From NCBI GenBank assembly GCA_003254905.1, contig QANU01076562.1:518124-582123 (forward strand): DNA of 64,000 nucleotides, in the 5' to 3' direction. The position numbers were made by a program, and so were the translations under genes. This DNA comes from Nissolia schottii (Eukaryota; Streptophyta; Magnoliopsida; Fabales; Fabaceae). Positions 46,064 to 55,180 of the stretch are shown here, in pieces. The notes under the pieces are model-generated. The model searched no databases. It saw nothing but the letters and a program-made list of their open reading frames with translations, and was not told the origin of the DNA. Positions within the stretch are counted from its first letter, which is position 1. Each line of letters opens with the position of its first letter.

Positions 46064-46414
46064 TTAATTCGCGTTGCTCGACTCGCAGTCAGTCACCAGA
46101 ATATCGCCGTCGCGGAAAAGGTGAGACTCGTAGCTCGTGAATTGTGAGTGAGGTTGAGTTGTTATCATACGGTTGGGTTTGTTATGGTTTTGGTTCCAGA
46201 CGCGGTCTTGGTGGGTTGTGAAGACCATTCTGTTGGAGAAGGCAATGGCCTTGGTGGAACCCAAGGAGGTGCCTTGGGAGTTGAGCATGTGGCGGTCGTG
46301 GATGTCGTGGGCGATTGCAGCGTAGAGGAGGTCACCATGGACTGCGAGGGAGGTGACGGGGCTGGATGGGCGCGACGTGAGGGAGGTTAGGCAGCTGTGG
46401 GAGACGGAGAAGTT
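46064..46414 (-). pseudogene. Captured WD40-repeat fragment (JINGUBANG-like)
   Basis: The minus-strand frame reads CLTSLTSRPSSPVTSLAVHG, DLLYAA, then GSTKAIAFSNRMVFTTHQD and RVWNQNHNKPNRM. That is the order of the first WD repeats in plant JINGUBANG-type WD40 proteins, where the usual text is SLAVHGDLLYAA..V-F and AHQD-IRVW. A stop lies just upstream of the fragment (about 46420), and nothing WD40-like follows the first one to two blades, so it is a partial copy. A segment of about 10 residues between the two motifs is shortened and the Cys-Lys-Ile after HQD is missing. It lies antisense to the carrier fragment within the CACTA-like element. Confidence 0.7.
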
Positions 46415-47376
46415 TAGGGTTTAGGATGGAGATGTGAAGTACTCTCTATACGGGGTTTTGGTTCATTCTGATTCAAGCACTCTTGTCTATTATTATTACT
46501 ACATTCGCATTTCAAATAACATGTAGTATACCTTAGATGACAATCAGGTACAGAAAATATTTGCATACTATTTCTCTTCTTGCATTATTATTTTTGAAAT
46601 TCTCAGATCTAATTATAAAATATACCAATGAACTAAGAAAAAGCCAGATAGTGTTTGTAGATTGAGAAACTAAAAAGAAACGTGAACATTCATGTAGAAG
46701 TAGAATAGCATATTTTCTTCCTATAAAAAATGTATCTCTTGAACTCTATCTGGTCTATTAAAAATAGCATATAATTTTGAATGCAGACCTCACTTTTGTA
46801 CTGTAAAACATATGTAACGAAAGGATCCTGTGTCTCTATGTACTGTAAAACATATTGTCTGCATCTTACATAAGTTTTACGCTGAAAACTAGAGCTAACG
46901 TAATTTATACTTACCTGAAGTTCTCCAATGTCAAAATTTGTGTGATTTAAAAATCCTTCACTAATATTTCTACAGCCTTGGGCCGGTCATGCCTACCAAA
47001 ATTTAAAAACAGCTGAAGTTCTATGCATACCCTGGAAACTGCGATATTGAGTGTCAACGAAACGCAAATGTGGAATTTAGTTGTCTTACTTATCTAATGC
47101 CTCCAGGAGGTCCGCAGTCTCTTGCTTGAACTAAAATTAAGTAATGCTTCAAAATTTGAAATTCAGATTTTTCGAAACTATGGATTAAAAATAGTCTGTC
47201 TTTAAATGAATAAGCTAATTCATGTTTTATTTTGGACCTGGTTGCTCTTCTCTGAGAGTAGGTGCATTTTCTGAAAATGGACCCTTCAAACCAAATGGAG
47301 AATCTCTAATTCAATACTATAATTTTGATGCTTATTAACATAAATGAGGTTTCAATCATTTTTTTTTTTTGTGCAG

Positions 47377-47903
47377 GAGTATTATTCTTTTGCCCATTGT
47401 GTGGGAGGTGGTTGTGCAAGTATTGCCACCTCTTTTATTTTTACTCGTAGTGAGCAAGTAAAGCAGCAGATGCAGGTTGGGTCTCATTATTGCGGCTGCT
47501 GGTATGCTTTAGTTCTTGTATCATCTGTACCTTTCATAGCATAAATCTCCTTGCTTTGGGTTTGCCTCAGCTTTATATGTTTATTATGAATTGTACTCTA
47601 TCATTAAATCTGTGATCACTGGTTCTGAAGATATTGTAAATCTTCTGTATATCCTTTCTGTGTATTTTCACTAATCCGGTAGTCTCAAATATTTACATTA
47701 GTTTATGGCTTCTACTATGTTCTTTCACTGGAATATTATTTCATGAAATTTGTAATTGTATTAATTTGACTTTGCCATGCATCTTATGAATATATCTGTG
47801 CAGGGATGCTTTGGTTGGAATTATCAGAAATGGTGGTTTTCCATCCTTATATGCAGGTTGGGGAGCTGTACTGTGCCGAAATATTCCACATTCAATCATA
47901 AAG
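47377..47903 (+). pseudogene. Captured mitochondrial carrier fragment, two exons
   Basis: Exon A 47377-47501 encodes YYSFAHCVGGGCASIATSFI and FTRSEQVKQQMQV; exon B 47804-47903 encodes WDALVGIIRNGGFPSLYAGW and GAVLCRNIPHSIIK. The acceptors (GTGCAG, GTGCAG) and donors (GTATGC, GTTGGT) are all in place, and the split Trp codon joins in frame, so introns were kept: a genomic capture and not a processed copy. The family signature PX[DE]XX[KR] reads RSEQVK, with Arg for the invariant helix-kinking Pro. Only one of the three carrier repeats is covered; the preceding and following repeats were not found. In a full protein this segment would span the inner mitochondrial membrane. Confidence 0.8.
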
Positions 47904-49207
47904 GTTGGTAGGTGTTTCAACTTTCAATCCATGTTTATCAATTCCATACAAAATAGATTTCTTGTCTCCAAGGTGTGAGTTGGGCCTGTTTGTATCAGGA
48001 ATTGGGGGTATATGGCCAGGAGTCTGTCATGCTAAAGATTCATTATTTTCCATGTTGGCTGCCAACTTTGACCCCATAAGTTCTCATGTCTTATTATAAG
48101 TGTAGAGAATGCCTCTTATGATTATTGATGTTTTCTTCTCTAACCTCTGCTTTTGTAGAAAGCTTATGAGACCTATAATGAAGAAGCCTCCCATTCCATG
48201 ATGAAGATGTGACAATTAGCCTTTCAAGCTTCCTGCTACCTGCAGACCTGACCTCTGAACATACAATTCATGCTTAGGAGTTGATTCATGGCATTCTACT
48301 GAATCAAATTTACATGATCAATTGATCTTTCTCATCAGAATACTTTGGAAAGTCAAAATTTTGGGCTCACAATTAATGCTTACTGTGATTGCTTGAGTTG
48401 CCATGACAATCGAGTGAGTGCTATGAAAAGTGATGGATCTGTTCCCTCTCTCATTGATGCAAGGAGAAATTTGTGTAGTAGATGATACCTTCAATTGCAG
48501 TGGAACTAGCATTGGCTGGCATCATTTGGCAGTTTTTCTGGCTCCAGGGCATATGCTTTTTGGATTTGTAAAGCACCAAAATTAACTGTAGTACCATGAA
48601 ACATTGTACAAAGCTCTAACCCTCCCATTTAGGATCCAATTCTTTGTCATGTGACATAGAAATTACTTTCCTTCTTGATAGGGATTTTGGTAGTGTATCC
48701 ACGAGGAACATGACATGTTGTATAGTTGTTAGATTGAGAGAAAATAGAAATCAGGATACTGTATTTTAGGATGACACTTAACAATTATGATAGTTCTCTT
48801 TCCATATGTATATAGTGGTATGTTGGTAATGATATTTTATGTATAATATTTAACTATGATCTCTTTCAAACAAATATTATATTCTTAATACTAATATTTA
48901 TGATATTATAAGGGTAACGTGAGAAACATAATTAGCGACATATAGATACAAATATTCTCTTGCAATGTAGAATTATATTAGCGACAGATAGCGATAAAAA
49001 TAAATTAGCGACAGATAGCAACAGAATTTCCATTGCTAAAGCTTGATAGGGAATGACTCTCGTCGTTAAAATTTTTAGTTAGGAGCAAATTTGCAATGCC
49101 ATTAGCGATGAAAATATTCCTTGCTATTTTATTTTTAGCGACAAAATTCAACCATTAGCGACGGATTTTTCCGTTGCTAAATGTTGAAGTGAACTTCTTG
49201 TTTAGTA

Positions 49208-49453
49208 TTGACATATAATTAATTTACTTAAAAATTAACGACTCAGAAAAAATTATTATAAAAAAAGAGGCAAGTCTTTTTTATTAAATTATCATAATTC
49301 ATTTGATACAACAGAAAATTATAAAATAAGCATAGAATATTTCAATACATGAATTGATCTATTGATCCCAAAGAAGCAAGTAGCAACGCACCAAACAACT
49401 AGAATCCCAATAGGCATATACACCCCGAGTTTTATTGTACAGTAACACGGTCG
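49208..49453. other. 3' flank of the second dirigent copy
   Basis: Homologous to 42795-43082 (for example TTACTTAAAAATTAACGACT against TTACTTAAAAATTAACAAGT). No separate feature. Confidence 0.6.
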
Positions 49454-50020
49454 TTAATAATGGAAGGCGTAGACGTTATATTCCACAACAGCATTCATAG
49501 ACGTGATATTGATGGTGTGAGTCCTGGCCTGAACATACCCACGCGCGAACCGGAAAGCCCCGCTCCCGCCAACTATCGGCATCTCCCTCACGGCGGTGAA
49601 AATCCTGTTACGCCCCAACACGGCGAGGGTGCTCCCATTAAACTTCCCTTCCATGAACGCAAAGTTCATGGCCATCAGCAGCCCCACCTCTTGCTGGGAC
49701 GCACCGGCATAGACCCCCTGGGCCCTCCCCACAAGCTTGGACCCACGTTCGGGCCCCACCGTCAGCGGGTCGTTGATCACCACCACGCCTCCGAAGAACG
49801 TCGAGTTATCTATTGGCTTGGCGACTTCGACGGTGGTGGTGTCCGGGCCGGTGACAACGTCGTGGAAGAAGAAGCGAAGGTGCGTGAGCTTCCCCTCGTG
49901 CAGGGCCAGAGTTTTTGGGGAGATGCTTCAATAGTAATGAGGTTGTTCGGCGGCGGCGAGGAAGGTGAGGGTGATCAGGGGAATGAAGTAAACGGAGAAG
50001 AGGGTTTTGGATATGGACAT
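49454..50020 (-). pseudogene. Dirigent protein gene, full-length but with one in-frame stop
   Basis: Intronless, 188 codons from ATG 50020 to TAA 49454, the usual dirigent length. Dirigent proteins are secreted beta-barrels that set the stereochemistry of phenoxy-radical coupling in lignan and related cell-wall chemistry. Seen in order: signal peptide MSISKTLFSVYFIPLITLTF; LTHLRFFFHDVVTGPD; NSTFFGG; NDPLTVGPE; GRAQGVYAGASQ; MAMNFAFMEGKFNGSTLAVL; VREMPIVGGSGAFRFARGY; AVVEYNVYAFHY. Codon 31 (49928-49930) is TGA where relatives have Trp or, in the neighbouring copy, CGA (Arg). No other lesion was seen and the frame is open on both sides. As read, the product would be a 30-residue stub; a sequencing error, recent null allele or readthrough are alternatives. 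The GC-rich body makes long antisense open frames that are not genes. Confidence 0.88.
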
Positions 50021-50349
50021 TGTCGTGTCGTGTGGTGCGTGTGGTTAAGATGGTTATCAATGCAAAGTAAACGGGGAAGAAATATTCACTAAAGAGAGCT
50101 ACATACAATACATGACAGAGGAAAGAGCGTATGATAAGTTATTTTATAGGTTGGAAACCATTGAAATTTGGCTGTTTGGGAGCGTTAGACTTGCTAGTGA
50201 GTCATGTGAACAACCTGTGCAACGACTTCTGTGTAATATTTTAATTTGGAGCACTACAACTACGAATAGATTAATTATGTAATGAGTGTGTATATCCTAA
50301 ATATTGTTACCATATTGTCATCTAAGTGATTTTATATGTAGGGACCTAA
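50021..50349. other. 5' flank of the dirigent copy
   Basis: Includes a block shared with the other copy near 50185-50225 (GGAGCGTTAGACTTGCTAGT). No clear TATA box. Confidence 0.5.
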
Positions 50350-51490
50350 ATTAATTATTTTAAGAATTGAGTGGATGGATTATGAAAGCTCAAATTATAC
50401 TAAGAAGAGGAGCAAATGAGTACATAAAGGATGCACAACAAGAGGCGCAAGAAAGACTAGAAACCGAGGGAGCTGAAGGTGCAGCCAACAGCAAACAAAG
50501 CCAGACAAAAGAACACCAAAATAGCATACAAAGTAAACAAAACAGCGAACAACAGCAGCCTAAAAACCAATGGCAAAACTGACCAAAACAGCACCTAAGT
50601 AGCAAACAAAAATGAATAAAGCAGCGAACAGCAGCAACCTAAAGCAGAGGTTGGCATGAATGACTTGCCGAAACAACATGAAGTGACATGCATATAGGAA
50701 CAACAACAATATATTGGACCAGCAGTAGACAACAGAGAATGCAATAGATAATGGACAGCAACAAATAGGATCATCCCCAGGGGTTAGTAGGGCAAGAATA
50801 GCAACAAAGAAGAACCAGCATAATCCGCAGGTAGATAGGAACCAGCATCAGGGGAGAGCAAGAGAAGCGATACTATTGTCTTATGGTAGGTTCATATATA
50901 AATTAAGATAAAGCTTTCAGTCCATCTTACCTTTTCCAAGCTCTAACTAATCCCAGGTTTATGATAAACATTTCTACGGAGTATGGGGAATTTTCACACC
51001 AAGCTCGAGTCCAAAGACTAAGTCTCCTCCTAATGTTGGTAGATTCCTCTTCCCAGTCTGGTTTGAATTGCTCGAAGATGATTCGATTCCTAGCCCACCA
51101 CAAAGACCAGCACACAACCTACAATAGACACGCCCAAAGTTTCCTGTCAAAGCCAATGATGGGGGCTCCCATCCAAGCCTCAAAGAAGGCAGACGGATCC
51201 CTTGGAAGGCACCAGGACAAATTCCACCACCTCGCTCACGACCACCACATCCCATAAGAAATCGGGCATGTGAAGAGAATATGTTCCAAAGTTTCCTCAG
51301 CAGACCAGTAGAAGGTGCAAACTGTATCATTCCCTTGTAGGCACCCTAACCTCTGTAGTCTCGACTTAGTATTAAGGCGATTTTGCAGGATGAACCACAT
51401 GAGGAGTTCCGTATGGGGCGGGGCTACCTCTACCCAAGCTAACCTTCCAGCCAACCATTCTGGAGACTGACCAACTAGCAACTCAAAGAA
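50350..51490 (-). mobile_element. LINE 3' end with zf-RVT region
   Basis: Minus-strand frames give the C-terminal zinc-binding region (zf-RVT) of plant L1-type LINE polyproteins: WVEVAPPHTELLMWFILQNR, LNTKSRLQRLG, then AEETLEHILFTCPISYGMWW (51240-51450), and farther on CWSLWWARNRIIFEQFK (about 51060-51115). The usual CxxC before AEET is degraded (Cys-Thr-Phe-Tyr). At least two frameshifts occur. The plus-strand A/C-rich tract 50390-50880 (AACAGCAGCCTAAAAACC and similar) is the probable LINE 3' UTR. The endonuclease and RT core are absent, so it is a 5'-truncated dead copy. Confidence 0.8.
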
Positions 51491-53035
51491 TTGTGGGGTC
51501 TAGCTGTGAATTCCAAGTCAAGGGAAGATAAAATGGCTTAGACATGGAATTGAATGCCAATAGTAAAATTTGGATGAGGGTAGAAAATTGGTTATTGCAT
51601 ACATGAATCAATTTTCTCATGGTCTAAATTTATCAAAGGTCGGTGATAGAAAACCAATGCATACAATGAAGTTGGTTCACTCGTGAAATTCATAGTGCAT
51701 TTCACTTTTATTAATGGAGGCGCTTTGCTCATTCAGAGAGTATCAAGCAACAAGCAAAACATTTAGTCTTTGCAAGCTTGAGAGTGAGAGAGCTAGTCTC
51801 CGTGAGAGTGAAAGAAAAATAGAGTATTAGAATAGGAGGGTTTCACTGAAAACACGATATTTACCTCTTGGGTTTGAGAATGTGAAAGGATACATTGTAA
51901 TTATCCTGAATATAGTAAATTTTTTTTCAGAGATTGTCCCGTGATTTTTCCTTCGACATTTGGTTTTTCCTTCGATTGTCCCGTGGTTTCCACATTAAAA
52001 TTTGGCGTCTTCTTTCTTTGATTGTTTTGCTCAATTTATTTTCGTTGCCCTGTCTGTACTAGTATATTTATTTTTATGAAATTTATTTGGTGCTCATTAC
52101 CACACCACGACGTCACTTAAATTTACACTGTGAATCGATCCTTGAACCCAATAATTAACGATTAAAATGGCTAGCTGAAGAGTGCCTTTTTTGCTGGAAA
52201 TTAGAGGAAATGCTCTAACGTACAACTTAGAAGCAAGAAGCTATACGAAGACCCTAACCGAAATAGCACAATGTAAAAAGTTGCTTGGGTGACATTTTAT
52301 TAAACTACCCTCACATTTTCAAAGACACACTAAAAAGAAGAAGAAAAAAGGGCAATATCATTTATACACGTGAGTAACGTGATGAAAGTCTTTTTAAATA
52401 TTACTCTTATAATATACTAAGTATAGATAGGAGAGAATTGTATATTAAACGGTTAACTTTGATTAGCCTCTTAATTAGGGTGTTTTTGCAAGTTGATTTA
52501 GGTGGGAAAAAAAAGTTTTAGAGATTTAATTATAATTTTAACATGTAAAAATTATTATTATATCTTTCAAAACATTTATTTCTACTCTAAACTCAATTCG
52601 TTAACACGTCCTTAGAATGCGAAGTAAGATAAAACTTGCATCAATTTCGATTGGAAACAAGTCTTAAGAGGAGTTATTTGTCGACAATTTTGATCATTCT
52701 ATTAAGATTAAGCAAAATAACAGAAGATGGCTCATTATAATTGTTGTTTAATAAGATAATTAAAACATCTCATGTAAAACGATGTAATTATGAGTTATCA
52801 TGAGATTTCGTTCAATTGTGGCTTGTTACAAATAATTTAAGTTTAATAAGTTAGTAAATGATAAGATTACAATATTTTGAATAATTTTAGTCATAAATTA
52901 GTGATGTTCATTATGGTGATGTATTTTTGTGAAGAAGAATGTTAGGTGCATAACTTAAATGTTGATAATCATGATATTAATTCATGGTTTATAAAGTGAC
53001 ACTGAACGCATAAATTTTTGTATACATACATGCAT
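51491..53035. other. Unassigned, possibly with LTR remnant
   Basis: 51740-52130 has leader-like phrases (GTGAGAGAGCTAGTCTCCGT, then GATTGTCCCGTGGTTTCCAC) resembling a copia LTR, without partner or primer site. The rest is AT-rich. Confidence 0.25.
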
Positions 53036-53740
53036 GGTTATCAAACTCGCGAGTTTAGGTAAACTTGTGGAGCCTCCGTAAACTTGGATTGTAAACTCGT
53101 ACGAGTTTACCTATTATTAAAAAAATATTAAACAAAAATTTTAAAAAATTATTATGCTACACAAATATATTTAATAAAAATTAAAATTCATAAATACATT
53201 TACCTCCATAACAAAGCACAAATAACGATGAAATATATGAGTTCTAAGTTCAATTCATACATAATACATATAACATAATACATAGTATTGACTACTAAAC
53301 ATCACAAGAAGCGAGTTTGTGACGATGATGTCTTCAATCTAGAACACTAAAGCACAAATAGCAATGCAGAGGTCACACACCCTGGTGGGAAAGATCCCTG
53401 AGCAAAGGATGAAATACATACAATGGATTAGCGACGGAACACAAGCAACGACGGAGCACGATGGAGGAGCACAACGGAACACGATTGTAGGCGCAACTGT
53501 AAATGATAACTCTAAAATATTTAAATGACCTAAATTTAAAAACTCATAGATATGCAAAACAATATCAAACTTGTTTTGTCCCAAAAAAAAAATCGGCAGT
53601 AAACTCGCGATTTTATGCGAGTTTACCCGAGTTTACCCGATTTTACCCAGAAACGAGTTTACATGTGAGTTAGCTCGATTTTACTACCTAAACTCGTAAA
53701 CTCGTACGATTTTACGAGTTAACAAGCGATTTTGATAACT
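53036..53740. mobile_element. Non-autonomous TIR element, hAT-like
   Basis: Left GGTTATCAAACTCGCGAGTT and right, reversed, AGTTATCAAAATCGCTTGTT are inverted ends. The subterminal regions repeat AAACTCGTACGAGTTTAC and GCGAGTTTACC in both orientations. ATGCAT borders both sides, consistent with a partly kept 8-bp duplication. No transposase. Confidence 0.6.
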
Positions 53741-54011
53741 ATGCATACATGCACAAACTTTTTTAAAATGCTTTATCAAATTAAATTGGATCTGCGCACA
53801 TTAAATAGTGAAAAGTAATTGTTGCACTCTTTCTCAATCTCTCTACTTACACTCTAAGCGAATTGATTCACTCTCTACCATACACAAACATTTTAAAACA
53901 TATGCACAAACTTTTGAACGGACGTGCATAAACTTTTCAACAACTAGAAACAAAAAAGTATGACGGAAACGTAAACGAAAACGAAGACGAAAAATAAAAC
54001 TTTTGTATTCA
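53741..54011. other. Intergenic, nothing recognised
   Basis: Short repeats of GCACAAACTTTT recur here and again near 60285-60370 on the other side of the copia insertion, indicating one continuous pre-insertion sequence. Confidence 0.5.
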
Positions 54012-54016
54012 CATTC

Positions 54017-54216
54017 TATTAGAATATATAGATGATATAGTTGATAGTTGTTATTGTAATGAGTTAGTTAGGATTAGCTAGTAGATTAGCTAATGGATAG
54101 TTGTCATCATAAGCCTATATATAGGCTGCATCACTTGTAATTAACTTTTCTCATTCTATCAAATTCATTCAGTTTCAATCCTCTCTTTTCTCTCTTTGAT
54201 ACCATGGATTTCAACA
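54017..54216 (+). repeat. 5' LTR of the non-autonomous copia element
   Basis: Starts TATTAGAATATATAG, ends TTTCAACA. A TATA-like CCTATATATAGG (about 54114) is present here but deleted from the 3' LTR. Confidence 0.92.
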
Positions 54217-54227
54217 CGGTATCAAAG
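54215..54227 (+). other. Primer-binding site
   Basis: CGGTATCAAAGCC, related to the methionine-tRNA complement TGGTATCAGAGCC with two changes. It overlaps the LTR end by two bases. Confidence 0.75.
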
Positions 54228-54435
54228 CCATGGCATCCATCCTGAAGCTTCCGCAACTCATTTTCCCCTTTTTTTTCTTTTTTTTTCATTTTTCTTTCAT
54301 TTTTCTGCTTCCCAAACACCTTTCTTTGCCTTTCAGATTATACATTTTTTTCTCTTTTGTTTCAGTTTTTCCCTATCTCTCTCCGATTCTTTCTGCAAAA
54401 ATCTCTCTCTGAGGACATTACAATTTCAAAAACCG

Positions 54436-54612
54436 AGGTTCAGCGGTGTGGTTCGGCGGTTCAACAACTCCATGGGCTTCGGCTTCATCAAGCCCGACGA
54501 CGGCGGATTCATCTGATCCGGTGCTGATGATTACGGATATCGCGATAGTGGAGGTGGTGGCGCATGCTACCACTGTGGTGATTACGGCCACATCACACAT
54601 AACTACAACTGT
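54436..54612 (+). pseudogene. Captured cold-shock-domain / zinc-knuckle (GRP2-like) fragment
   Basis: The plus-strand frame reads RFSGVVRRFNNSMGFGFIKP then DDGG, matching the start of a plant cold-shock domain (the usual form is GKVKWFN..KGFGFI-PDDGG, with the GFGFI RNA-binding motif). After an in-frame TGA (54514-54516) the same frame continues with SGADDYGYRDSGGGGACYHCGDYGH, i.e. a Gly-rich linker and a CCHC knuckle CYHCGDYGHITHNYNC whose last Cys is displaced by two residues. The middle of the cold-shock domain (FVHQSSI..) is missing. The host protein would be an RNA chaperone; this is a shortened, interrupted copy within the retrotransposon leader. Confidence 0.75.
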
Positions 54613-55180
54613 TTGGGACTGCAGCCGAGATCTCCGTGCAGACGAGAGGAAGCAGGATCTTTGTTCGGCGGCGGAAAGAACCCGTATGCGCCTTTGCCAT
54701 TGTTGTTGTTGTTACTGCTGAGTTTCTGCCGTGGTTATGACGCAGATCTAGTTTCTGCCGTCAAATCTGGGTTTTTTTTTCTTTCTCGCTCTGAAGCTTT
54801 CTTGCAGTGGTTTCCGGAGATCTGGTAATGGCTAGTTCTTGCTTCAGATCTGCACGATTCGTATTTTCCGGCACGGTGGTTTCATTCACTCACACACCTA
54901 CGATTTCTCTCAGAATCTTGGAGTGGCAAATTGCTGTTGATTTCTCTTTGCCTATTGTTCAAGAAATTTCGATTAGAAAGTTCAGTTCATCAGTTTCATC
55001 AGGTTCTGTTGCTGGTTAGTTTAGATTTCCTGTGATGATATTCTGTTGTGATGACTTTGCAGTTGTGATTGTGATTGATTCTTTGTGATCTTCGATTTTG
55101 TTTTTGTGATTACATAACTCACACTCAGTGTCAATTTCTTTCTCCTGTAAGCTTCAATTGTGATTAGATGTAACAAAATG

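Larger units (their letters stand above)
45716..49207. mobile_element. CACTA-like element carrying two host-gene fragments
   Basis: Both ends hold clusters of the subterminal motif TTAGCGACRGA / CCGTTGCTAAA (45731-45855 and 48935-49187), oppositely oriented overall, as in plant CACTA (En/Spm) elements. The outermost bases are TACTAGAAAAATGG at the left and, reversed, TACTAAACAAGAAG at the right, resembling a decayed CACTACAAGAAAA end. No transposase was seen. Inside lie a minus-strand WD40 fragment and a plus-strand mitochondrial-carrier fragment. No matching 3-bp duplication was found, and the right edge could lie at about 49189 instead, because the CTTCTTGT..TAGTATTGA phrase also occurs at 42795. 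Confidence 0.65.

Noticed and set aside
49460..50092. 210-codon plus-strand frame
   Set aside because: Antisense shadow of the dirigent gene, whose conserved blocks run on the minus strand.
54196..54516. Independent 106-codon cold-shock gene
   Set aside because: The frame starts in the LTR/primer region, lacks most of the domain and ends in a stop in mid-domain; it is a captured fragment.
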